Positions 1 through 7,853 of a DNA stretch of 41,881 bases are shown here, piece by piece. The position numbers and the translations under genes are program-made. The notes under the pieces are model-generated. The model had not been told where the DNA came from, did no database searches, and saw only the letters and a list, made by a program, of their open reading frames with translations. Source of the stretch: CAZIOH01 sp964540815 (lineage in GTDB: Bacteria; Myxococcota_A; Polyangia; Fen-1088); contig CAZIOH010000057.1 in assembly GCA_964540815.1 (NCBI GenBank), positions 1 through 41,881 on the forward strand, in the 5' to 3' direction. Every line of letters starts with the position of its first letter. Positions within the stretch are counted from its first letter, which is position 1.

Positions 1-63
1 CGCCTCCGTCGCGTCCGGGCGCCGGACGAGCGAGAAACCGCCGTGGTTCGTGGCGGCGCGCCC

Positions 64-3045
64 CTACGGATGAAAGGCGAGCCCCGCCGGGTGGTTCAGG
101 GACAGCGCGACGGAGGTGCAGCGGGCGCAGAGGTCGGGGTGGTCGGGGTGGCGCTCGGCGGGCGGGGGCGGGGGCAGGCGGCGCCAGCAGCGTGGACACT
201 CGGCGTGGGGGGATTGGAGGACGGTGATCTCGGTGGGGCCGGCGGCGTCGTCCGCGGTCACCTCGACACCGGACACCACGCACAGCTCGGTCAGGTGCGC
301 GCGGTTCCACTCCCAGTGCGGGCGCTCGGTGGGCGCCGGACGAACGCGCACCCAGGCCTCGAGCGACTTGTGGCCGGCCGCGCGGAAGGCTTCGAGCGGG
401 CGCAGGATGGCCTCCCGGCGCGGTCGGATCTCCTCGGTCCAGCGCCGGTTCGGGTGATCCATCTCGCGGCCCTCGAGGAACACCTCGCCGCGGACCTCTC
501 CGTGCACGTCGAAGGGCTCCCCCGTCGCGCGGCCGAGCTCGTCGGCGATGTCCTGCGCGGTGAACACCAGGACGGGCGCCACCCAGCGGGCGATGGTCCG
601 CACCATCTCGAAGATGGCGGTCTGGGCGCTGCGCCGCGCCTCCGAGTCCTGCCCCTCGCAGTAGAGCACGTCCTTGACCGGGTCGAGGTACTCCGCCGAG
701 ATGGTGATGGCGAAGTCGGTGGTCAGGCGAACCACCTCGGCGAAGGCGAAGCGCCGGAAGGCCTCGAAGATCTGATGGTCGCGCTCGCGCAGGAGCCCGA
801 GCGCCAGCAGATCCAGCTCGCGCAGCGACTCGTCTTCTCGCCGGTCACGGCCCGGGACGAAGTCGTACAGGTTCGACAGCAGGTACCGACAGGTGTTGCG
901 GATCTTGCGATAGGACTCGCCGAGGTGGTCGAGGATCGCCTTCGAGAAGACGATGTCCCCCTGATAGTCCGCCGCCGCGGTCCACAGGCGCAGGAGCTCG
1001 GCCCCGTTCTTCTCCATCCACACCGAGGGCTCGACGTAGTCCAGCTTGGCGCCCGCCGCGCGCGCCTTGGCGATCTCCGACTTCGAATACACCTTGCCGC
1101 GCTCGTCCAGCACCCAGCCGTGGGTCAGGACCGCCTGATAGGGGGCCTGATCGCGGGTGGCGACGCCCGTCAGCAGCGACGAGTGAAACCACCCGCGGTG
1201 CTGGTCCGCGCCCTCGAGGTAGAGATCGACCTTGTCGCCCGGCGGGCAGAGCTGGCCCTCGCACACGGCCGCCCACGACACGCCCGACTCGAACCACACG
1301 TCGACGATGTCCTCGCCCTTCTTCCAGTCGCGCCCGTCGCAGCGCGGGCAACGGATGCCCGGCGGCAGCAGGTCGGCCGCTGGCCTCGTGAACCACACGT
1401 TCGAGCCGCTCTCGGCGAAGAGACTCGCCACGTGCTGCATGATGTCCGGATCCAGGAAGACGTGCGCGCAGCCACCACACTCGAACGCCGGGATCGGGAC
1501 CCCCCACACCCGCTGGCGCGACAGGCACCAGTCCGGCCGCGCCTCGATCATTCCGCGAATCCGATTCTCCCCCCAGGTCGGGATCCACCTGGTGCTGGCG
1601 ATCTCCGCGAGCGCGCGGCTGCGCAGCGAGGTCGGGTCCTCGGCGGAGCCGAGGCGCGCAAACCACTGCAAGGTGGCCCGAAAGATCACCGGCTGCTTGC
1701 ACCGCCAGCAATGCGGGTAGGGGTGCCGCACCGTCTCCCCGGGGCGGTTGAGGAGCACCCCGCGCGCGGCCAGCTCGGCGACGATGCGCGGGTTGGCCTC
1801 GAACACCGTGAGCCCGACCCACCCGGAGGTGTCCGTCGCGGTCGGGCCCGCGCCGCCACCGGCGCCGACGGCCGCGGTGAGCCGGCCCGCGGCATCCACC
1901 GGTGCGTAGATCGGCAGGCCGTGATCGCGTCCCACCACGTAGTCGTCCGCGCCGTGCCCTGGAGCGGTGTGCACGAGCCCGGTCCCTGCCTCGAGCGTCG
2001 CGTGGCGGGCGAAATAGAGGCGATACTCACCCCCGCTGAAGGTCGGCACCCCCTCGGTGCCGGGGCGCGGCGGGAAGAGCGGCTCGTAGTGCGCGCCCTC
2101 GAGCGCCAGCAGCCCGGCCTTCGGAATCGCGACCCAGCGCTCGGGCGGGCAGTCGAGGTGACAGGCCGCGAGGAAGGACTCGGCCAGGCCCCGCGCGACC
2201 ACCAGGTGCTCGAACCTCGATGCGGACCCGCCGGGGCCGCCGAGCTCGACCGGCAGCGCCACGTACTCGAGCTCGGGGTTGGCCACCACGGCCAGATTGG
2301 CGGGCAAGGTCCACGGCGTGGTGGTCCAGATGACCAGCGACGCCGGAAGTCCGGCGAGCGCGGGCACGGCCGCCCCCAGCCCGGCCGTCAGCGGGAAGCG
2401 CACGTAGATCGAAGGCGACAGGTGCTCGGCGTACTCCACCTCCGCCTCGGCGAGAGCGGTCTGGTGAAACAGGCACCAGTGCACCGGCTTCTTGTCGCGG
2501 TAGATGAGCCCGGCCCGCGTGAACTCGGCCAGCTGCCGCACGATGGTCGCCTCGTACGACGGGGCGAGCGTCAGGTAAGGGTCGTCCCACAGCCCGAGAC
2601 AGCCGAGCCGCTTGAACTCCCCGCGCATGACGTCCACGAACCTGCGGGCGTGGGCGTCGCAGCGCGCGCGAAACTCGCCGGCGCCGAGCTTGGCCTTGGC
2701 GTCGCGTCCACCCAGCTCCTTCTCGACCTGCTGCTCGATGGGCAGGCCGTGGCAATCCCACCCCGGGCGAAAGATCGCCCGCTTGCCCATGATCAGCTGC
2801 GAGCGCACCACGATGTCCTTGAGGACCTTGTTGAGGACGGTGCCGTAGTGGATCCCGCCCGTCGGGTAGGGCGGCCCGTCGTGCAGCACGAAGGCGGGAG
2901 CCTCGTCGTGCGCGCGGCGCGCAAGGATGCGGTCGTACTGTCGCTCGGACTCCCAGCGGGCCAACCAGGCGGGCTCCCGCCTGGCCAGATCGGCGCGCAT
3001 CGGGAATTCCGTCTTGGGGAGGTTCAGGGTCGTTTTCCAGTCCAC
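64..3045 (-). CDS. ileS: Isoleucyl-tRNA synthetase
   Basis: Charges tRNA-Ile with isoleucine in the cytoplasm. The class I signature is the HYGT form of HIGH, within PPYPTGGIHYGTVLNK near the N-terminus. The KMSKS loop is a variant reading GKVYSKSE (about 1078-1092). The C-terminus carries a zinc-type cysteine set (CPRCW followed by CARC). At about 993 residues the length suits the bacterial family. The frame is open up to an ATG at 3126, but alignment with the family's usual N-terminus (DYKSTLNLPETGFPMRGDL-like) favours GTG at 3043-3045, giving (M)DWKTTLNLPKTEFPMRADL. No clear ribosome site precedes either start. If the ATG at 3126 is used, the start codon overlaps the divergent dCMP deaminase start. 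Confidence 0.95.
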   Translation of the reverse strand: MDWKTTLNLPKTEFPMRADLARREPAWLARWESERQYDRILARRAHDEAPAFVLHDGPPYPTGGIHYGTVLNKVLKDIVVRSQLIMGKRAIFRPGWDCHGLPIEQQVEKELGGRDAKAKLGAGEFRARCDAHARRFVDVMRGEFKRLGCLGLWDDPYLTLAPSYEATIVRQLAEFTRAGLIYRDKKPVHWCLFHQTALAEAEVEYAEHLSPSIYVRFPLTAGLGAAVPALAGLPASLVIWTTTPWTLPANLAVVANPELEYVALPVELGGPGGSASRFEHLVVARGLAESFLAACHLDCPPERWVAIPKAGLLALEGAHYEPLFPPRPGTEGVPTFSGGEYRLYFARHATLEAGTGLVHTAPGHGADDYVVGRDHGLPIYAPVDAAGRLTAAVGAGGGAGPTATDTSGWVGLTVFEANPRIVAELAARGVLLNRPGETVRHPYPHCWRCKQPVIFRATLQWFARLGSAEDPTSLRSRALAEIASTRWIPTWGENRIRGMIEARPDWCLSRQRVWGVPIPAFECGGCAHVFLDPDIMQHVASLFAESGSNVWFTRPAADLLPPGIRCPRCDGRDWKKGEDIVDVWFESGVSWAAVCEGQLCPPGDKVDLYLEGADQHRGWFHSSLLTGVATRDQAPYQAVLTHGWVLDERGKVYSKSEIAKARAAGAKLDYVEPSVWMEKNGAELLRLWTAAADYQGDIVFSKAILDHLGESYRKIRNTCRYLLSNLYDFVPGRDRREDESLRELDLLALGLLRERDHQIFEAFRRFAFAEVVRLTTDFAITISAEYLDPVKDVLYCEGQDSEARRSAQTAIFEMVRTIARWVAPVLVFTAQDIADELGRATGEPFDVHGEVRGEVFLEGREMDHPNRRWTEEIRPRREAILRPLEAFRAAGHKSLEAWVRVRPAPTERPHWEWNRAHLTELCVVSGVEVTADDAAGPTEITVLQSPHAECPRCWRRLPPPPPAERHPDHPDLCARCTSVALSLNHPAGLAFHP

Positions 3046-3124
3046 GGCGCGGCGGATATTATCGGATACTCTCCGGCCGGTGGACGGGGATCGTCGATTG
3101 GGCTGGAAAAGATCGGAGCTCGGC

Positions 3125-3574
3125 ATGGCGCGCGTATCCTGGGATCAGTACTTCATGAACATCGCGGCGGTGGTGGCGTCGCGCTCGACCTGTCCGCGCA
3201 AGTTCGTGGGCGCGGTGATCGTGCGCGACCGAACCATCCTCTCGACCGGCTACAACGGCTCGATCCGCGGGATGCCCCACTGCACCGAGGAGGGGCACAT
3301 GATGGAGAACGACCATTGCGTCGCCACCATCCACGCCGAGTCCAACGCCATCATCCAGGCGGCCAAGAATGGCGTCATGATCGACTTCGGGACCGTGTAC
3401 GTCACCGCCAGCCCCTGCTGGAACTGCTTCAAGCAGCTCGCCAACGGCGGGATCAAGCGCATCGTCTTCGGGGAGTTCTATCGCGACGAGCGCATCTTCT
3501 CGGTGGCCCAGCGGCTCGGAATCGATCTCGTGCACCTTCCTCCGGAAAATGCACCGCGTCCGCCGGCTGCGTGA
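3125..3574 (+). CDS. dCMP deaminase (ComEB-like cytidine/deoxycytidylate deaminase)
   Basis: A 149-residue zinc deaminase of the cytidine/deoxycytidylate deaminase superfamily. It probably converts dCMP to dUMP for dTTP synthesis. The zinc and catalytic signature is visible as HAESNAI (His ligand and catalytic Glu) and PCWNC (PCxxC, two Cys ligands). A CTEEGH stretch in the N-terminal half resembles the extra zinc/allosteric region of dCMP deaminases. The ATG at 3125 is chosen because the family fold begins at once (MARVSWDQYFM) and GGAG lies a few bases upstream. It is divergent from ileS, and the outermost ileS ATG overlaps this start codon. The product assignment over other cytidine-type deaminases rests on motif layout and length. 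Confidence 0.9.
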   Translation: MARVSWDQYFMNIAAVVASRSTCPRKFVGAVIVRDRTILSTGYNGSIRGMPHCTEEGHMMENDHCVATIHAESNAIIQAAKNGVMIDFGTVYVTASPCWNCFKQLANGGIKRIVFGEFYRDERIFSVAQRLGIDLVHLPPENAPRPPAA

Positions 3575-3705
3575 AAATTGCGGCATCGCGTTACGAGCAC
3601 GTAGGCACTCGACCCCAGGTTCGCGAGGTTTCACCACAGATTTTGCCCTCGGAAGGACGTTTTGGACTTGATTTCGGGGGCGAACTGGCCGAGCGTAGTG
3701 AGTCG

Positions 3706-4464
3706 ATGCTGCGGCTTGGATCTCTGATGTTCGCATTTTCATTGGCGATTCTGTTTCGGTCGCCTCTGGCGCTCGCGAGCGCGACAGGTCCCGAAGGCGT
3801 GGAGTCGGACGAATCGGCCGCCGCGGACGCGGTCCCCGTCACGGGCCCCCGCCAGGCGAAGCCGCCGGTCGCCGACGGCAGTTCCTCCGACGCGAAATCC
3901 AGGAAACGCAAGAAGGTGGCGGGGTACGCGGTCCCGGAATCCAAGCTGCGGGTGGAGCCCCCCGGGGCGCCTTCGGGCCGGCTCAAGGTGGTCAGCCTCG
4001 CGACGCACGATGAGGCCGACGTGCAGATCTTCAACCCCGACGGCTCGTACAACGTGGAGGCCTTGCACGACATCGACCACGTGCTGCGCTGCAAGCGGAC
4101 CGACGCGGAGAAGCCGCTCGAGCCGCGCCTCTACGTCATCCTCTCTCACGTCTACGATCACTTCGGCAAGCCGCTCGAGATCGTGTCGGGGTACCGCAAC
4201 CAGCGGCGCCAGACCAGCTTTCACTACAAGGGGTCGGCCAGCGACATCCGGATCCCTGGGGTCCAGCTGAAGAAGATCCGGGACTTCGCCGACAGCCTGG
4301 ACGCGGGCGGCATGGGCGTGGGCTTCTACCCGCGCGCCGGCTTCGTGCACATCGACGTGCGTCCACTTCCCAGCTACCGGTGGATCGACAACGCGCGACC
4401 GAACCCCAACTCGATCGACAAGCTTCCCCCCCGCGGCTGGAAGCGCAAAAAGCTGCAGAGTTAG
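3706..4464 (+). CDS. Secreted YcbK-like (DUF882/peptidase M15) murein peptidase
   Basis: A 252-residue exported protein. Residues 1 to about 26 form a signal peptide (MLRLGSLMFAFSLAILFRS, ending near ALASA). A basic, low-complexity linker follows (AKSRKRKKVAG), then an M15-type zinc peptidase domain. The zinc site is complete: SFHYKGSASD gives the SxHxxGxAxD pattern with His and Asp ligands, and FVHIDVRP supplies the third His. SGYRN is the usual motif at the domain start. Relatives of this family (YcbK/MepK) cleave peptide cross-links in periplasmic peptidoglycan. That this protein does so is inferred from the intact site. ATG 3706 is preferred over ATG 3727 because it gives a full signal peptide. 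The ribosome site is weak. Confidence 0.85.
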   Translation: MLRLGSLMFAFSLAILFRSPLALASATGPEGVESDESAAADAVPVTGPRQAKPPVADGSSSDAKSRKRKKVAGYAVPESKLRVEPPGAPSGRLKVVSLATHDEADVQIFNPDGSYNVEALHDIDHVLRCKRTDAEKPLEPRLYVILSHVYDHFGKPLEIVSGYRNQRRQTSFHYKGSASDIRIPGVQLKKIRDFADSLDAGGMGVGFYPRAGFVHIDVRPLPSYRWIDNARPNPNSIDKLPPRGWKRKKLQS

Positions 4465-4616
4465 TTGGGCGAGAGCGCTCGTTCCACCGACGGGCGACGA
4501 TCCGGGCCGCTGGCTGCGCCGGCGCTCCGGTCCGCTCCTCACATACGCACAAGTATGGTTCCCCATCCGGTCCCGTCCCGTCGTAGGGGCGAGGACGGCG
4601 ACGGCGACCGAGCTCC

Positions 4617-5087
4617 TCATCGGCGCGCGCCGTCTTCGATCCACGCCCGCAGAATGTCGATCTCGACCACGGGAAGGAACTTCTTCGGGGGCATGTACGG
4701 CCGATCCCGGTGAAGGACCTTCTGCAGGATCAGACTGCCGGCGGGGTTGCGCGGGATGACCGCCGGGCCCCGATCGCCTCCGCGCAGGGCACCCTCGTAG
4801 GTGTCGAGCCGCAGTCCGCCGGCGTTGTCGTCCTCGTTGTGGCAGCGGACACAGTGTCGGCGGAAGACCGGCCCGGCATCGGTGTCGAACGAGCGGGGGG
4901 GACCTGGCCGGGGAGCGGCGGCGCTCGGGCCCCCGCTCTCGGCCGTCGCGCCTCCGACCGTGTGCTCCAGCCCAGCGCCGACGGTGGGAGCGCCGAAGGC
5001 GAGCCGGACCGCCGCAACGGTGGTGAGGACGACGGTCGTGAGGACGGGAAGCGAGACCAGGCAAGCCATGGAGTTCACACGGGGCAT
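4617..5087 (-). CDS. Small c-type cytochrome (planctomycete-type cytochrome c domain)
   Basis: About 156 residues. The N-terminus is a signal peptide or membrane anchor (MACLVSLPVLTTVVLTTVAA), followed by an Ala/Gly/Pro-rich linker. One heme-c motif, CVRCH, sits near residue 77 in the context FRRHCVRCHNED, and RPYMPPKK near residue 131 probably supplies the distal Met. The pattern (RHCxxCH, a GGLRLDTYE-type stretch, PAVIPRNPAGSLI, then MPP) is that of the PSCyt1-like cytochrome c domain, often fused to DUF1549/DUF1553 in other bacteria but standing alone here. It is probably a periplasmic electron carrier; its partner is not in the window. The frame continues upstream to 5147; ATG 5087 (MPRVNSMACL) is chosen to start close to the hydrophobic segment. 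It is convergent with the YcbK-like gene across 152 bp. Confidence 0.8.
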   Translation of the reverse strand: MPRVNSMACLVSLPVLTTVVLTTVAAVRLAFGAPTVGAGLEHTVGGATAESGGPSAAAPRPGPPRSFDTDAGPVFRRHCVRCHNEDDNAGGLRLDTYEGALRGGDRGPAVIPRNPAGSLILQKVLHRDRPYMPPKKFLPVVEIDILRAWIEDGARR

Positions 5088-5164
5088 CACCGCGAGATTA
5101 ACGCAACCTGCTGATTCCTCCGCTGGATTTCCTGTGTCCCCGGGCATCGGCGCCCCGTCGTTTC

Positions 5165-5193
5165 TTGCAATTGCCGACCCGGTCCTTTAGCTT
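5165..5193 (+). promoter_or_regulatory. Possible sigma-70 promoter for parC-parE
   Basis: TTGCAA (5165-5170), a 17-bp spacer, then TAGCTT (5188-5193). The -35 is good and the -10 is weak (3 of 6 matches). It lies 20 bp before the parC ATG in the divergent cytochrome/parC spacer, so the 5' leader would be very short. Confidence 0.35.
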
Positions 5194-5213
5194 GCGAGCA
5201 CCTCTGGGAATAC

Positions 5214-7844
5214 ATGGAGCGACAAAAGCAGCTGAATTTCGAGGCACCGAAGAACCAAGCCCAAAATGACCCGGGGCCGCACGCGCCACCGGGTCTCTCG
5301 CCGTCGCCCTCCCAGCAGCTGGCCGGGGAGGGCGCGCCGCGAGCCGGTGGAGCCCCCGGCGGTAACCGGGATGGAACCGGTCCCGCCCGAGGTGGCTCCG
5401 GATCGGGCGGCGGCCGGGGCGCGAGCTCCGGGGGGGCCGCGCCGGCGACTGGCGCGGGTGGTCGAGGCGCCCGGAGCGGCGGAGGTGCAGGCGGAGGCGG
5501 AGGTGGAGCTGGCGGCGGCGGGAACGACGACGACGGGGGAGACGACTCCGGCGCGCGGGCCGTGCGCGACGTGTCCCTGTCGGACGAGGCCCAGAGCCGG
5601 TACCTGAACTACGCCGTCAGCGTGATCACCGCGCGCGCGCTGCCCGACGTGCGCGACGGGCTCAAGCCCGTGCAGCGGCGGATCCTGTACGCCATGCACA
5701 ACAACCTGCACCTCTACCCCGACGCGCGCTTTCGCAAGAGCGCCACCATCGTGGGGGAGGTGCTGGGCAAGTTCCACCCGCACGGCGACTCCTCCTGCTA
5801 CGAGGCGATGGTGCGCATGGCGCAGGACTTCTCGCTGCGCTATCCGCTGGTCGAGGGGCACGGGAACTTCGGCTCGCTCGATGGCGACGCGGCCGCCGCC
5901 TACCGGTACACCGAGGCGCGCCTGGCCCCGCTCGCGACCGAGCTGCTCGACGAGATCCGCGAGGGCACGGTCGAGTTCCGGCCGAACTACGACGGGACCA
6001 CCACCGAGCCCATCGTGTTGCCCGCCCGCCTGCCCCAGATGCTGGTCAACGGCTGCACGGGGATCGCGGTGGGGATGGCCACCAACATCCCTCCCCACAA
6101 CCTCAAGGAGGTGTGCGACGCCACCATCGCGCTCATCGACGACGGCGCGCTCGAGACCAAGGATCTCCTGAAGTACGTCAAGGGCCCGGACTTTCCCACC
6201 GGGGGCCTGATCGTCAACTCGCGCAAGGAGCTGCGCGAGATCTACGAGACCGGTCAGGGGGGCGTCAAGGTGCGCGGTGAGTGGAAGACCGAGCCGGTCA
6301 AGCGTGGCGGCGACCAGGTGGTCATCACCTCGATTCCCTTCGGGCTGTCGAAGTCGACCGTGGTCGAGAAGATCGCCGACGTGATCATCAACAAGAAGCT
6401 GCCGCTCTTGCTCGACGTGCGCGACGAGTCCACCTCCGACGTGCGCATCGTGCTCGAGCTGAAGCCAGGGGCTGCGCCCGCGCTGGTCATGGCGTACCTC
6501 TACAAGCACACCCCGCTCGAGCTCGGATTTCACGTCAACATGACCTGCCTGGTGCCGACCTCGAACCGGGAGATCGCCGGCCCGGCGCGGCTGGATCTGC
6601 GGTCCATCCTCAAGGAGTTCCTGCAGTTCCGCGACGAGGTGGTGACCCGCCGGTTCCAGTTCGAGCTCGCCGAGCTCGAGAGGCGCATCCACATCCTCGA
6701 AGGCTTCGAGGTGGTGTTCGACGTGCTCGACGAGACCATCCGGATCATCCGCAAGTCGGAGGGCAAGGCCGACGCCGCCCAGAAGCTGATGAGCCGGTTC
6801 TCGCTCGACGCCGAGCAGACCGACGCCATCCTCGAGCTCAAGCTCTACAAGCTGGCGCGGCTCGAGATCAACCTGATCCGCCAGGAGCTGGGCGAGAAGC
6901 GGGGCCGGGCGGCGGAGATCCGCGCGATCCTGGCCGACAAGAAGAAGCTCTGGAAGGTGATCCGCAACGAGCTGGTGGCGGTCTCGGCCAAGTACGCCGA
7001 CAAGCGGCGCACCAAGATCGGGGCGGGGGCGGGCGACGAGCAGGAGTTCGACGCCGAGGCCTTCATCGTCGACGAGGAGGTGACGGTGATCCTCTCGCGC
7101 GACGGCTGGATCAAGCGGGTCCGCGAGGTGAAGGATCTGTCCGCCACGCGCCTGCGCGACGGCGACGCGGTCCTGTGGGCGGGGCGCGGCGGGACCAAGG
7201 AGGCGCTGGGGCTCTTCTCCAACCAGGGGAGCTGCTACGTGCTGCGGATCAACGACGTCCCTCAGTCCACCGGCTACGGCGAGCCGGTGCAGAAGCTCTT
7301 CAACCTGAAGGACGGCGAGCGGATGGTCGGGGCCCTCCTGATGTCGGGGGGCGAGGCCCCGGCGGGCGCGCTGGCGCTGGCGGTCTCGAAGGGGGGCTTC
7401 GGGCTGCGCTTCAACCTCGATCCCCACCGCGAGCTGTCGACCCGGGCCGGCCGGCGGTTCGCCAAGCTCGGCGACGGTGACGAGGTGGTGGGGGTGGCGG
7501 TCGTGCGGCCGTCGTCGGTGGTCACGGTGGTGACGGCCGAAGCCCGGGTCCTGGTGTGCGCCGCCTCCGAGCTGCCGGAGCTGGCCAACCCCGGGCGCGG
7601 GGTGGTCCTGATGAAGGTGGCCGAGACGGACGCGGTGCTGGGCTTCGCGGTGAGCTCCCGCGGAGACAAGGAGGCACTGAGCGTCGAGACCGACGCGGGC
7701 AAGCGGCTCAGCCTCGGTCCCGGGCGCTACGAGATCACCAAGCGCGGCGGCTCGGGGCATGCCCTCGGTCGCAAGCTGCGCATCGTCCGGGTGATCCCGC
7801 CCGAGCCGGTGGTGGCGCCGCCCTCCTCGAACCTGCCGAACTGA
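5214..7844 (+). CDS. parC: DNA topoisomerase IV subunit A (type IIA topoisomerase A subunit)
   Basis: The DNA-cleaving subunit of a type IIA topoisomerase, 876 residues. Residues of about 20-110 are an unusual Gly/Ala/Pro-rich, low-complexity extension. The winged-helix core follows, with LPDVRDGLKPVQRRIL, GKFHPHGDSSCYEAM (the quinolone-resistance region) and the catalytic Tyr in AYRYTEARL (about residue 232). A five-bladed C-terminal beta-pinwheel is likely from about residue 620. No canonical GyrA box (QRRGGKG) is visible, and parE follows 9 bp downstream in the same direction. Both points favour topoisomerase IV over gyrase, although myxobacterial-type subunits are easily mislabelled. ATG 5214 has only a weak GGGA ribosome site. 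Because the extension is not conserved core, a later start is possible. Confidence 0.88.
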   Translation: MERQKQLNFEAPKNQAQNDPGPHAPPGLSPSPSQQLAGEGAPRAGGAPGGNRDGTGPARGGSGSGGGRGASSGGAAPATGAGGRGARSGGGAGGGGGGAGGGGNDDDGGDDSGARAVRDVSLSDEAQSRYLNYAVSVITARALPDVRDGLKPVQRRILYAMHNNLHLYPDARFRKSATIVGEVLGKFHPHGDSSCYEAMVRMAQDFSLRYPLVEGHGNFGSLDGDAAAAYRYTEARLAPLATELLDEIREGTVEFRPNYDGTTTEPIVLPARLPQMLVNGCTGIAVGMATNIPPHNLKEVCDATIALIDDGALETKDLLKYVKGPDFPTGGLIVNSRKELREIYETGQGGVKVRGEWKTEPVKRGGDQVVITSIPFGLSKSTVVEKIADVIINKKLPLLLDVRDESTSDVRIVLELKPGAAPALVMAYLYKHTPLELGFHVNMTCLVPTSNREIAGPARLDLRSILKEFLQFRDEVVTRRFQFELAELERRIHILEGFEVVFDVLDETIRIIRKSEGKADAAQKLMSRFSLDAEQTDAILELKLYKLARLEINLIRQELGEKRGRAAEIRAILADKKKLWKVIRNELVAVSAKYADKRRTKIGAGAGDEQEFDAEAFIVDEEVTVILSRDGWIKRVREVKDLSATRLRDGDAVLWAGRGGTKEALGLFSNQGSCYVLRINDVPQSTGYGEPVQKLFNLKDGERMVGALLMSGGEAPAGALALAVSKGGFGLRFNLDPHRELSTRAGRRFAKLGDGDEVVGVAVVRPSSVVTVVTAEARVLVCAASELPELANPGRGVVLMKVAETDAVLGFAVSSRGDKEALSVETDAGKRLSLGPGRYEITKRGGSGHALGRKLRIVRVIPPEPVVAPPSSNLPN

Positions 7845-7853
7845 GACAGCCCC

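Noticed and set aside
43..3705. Long plus-strand open frame antisense to ileS, continuous with the YcbK-like gene
   Set aside because: Only the part from ATG 3706 has a signal peptide and a fold. The upstream part is the complement of ileS.
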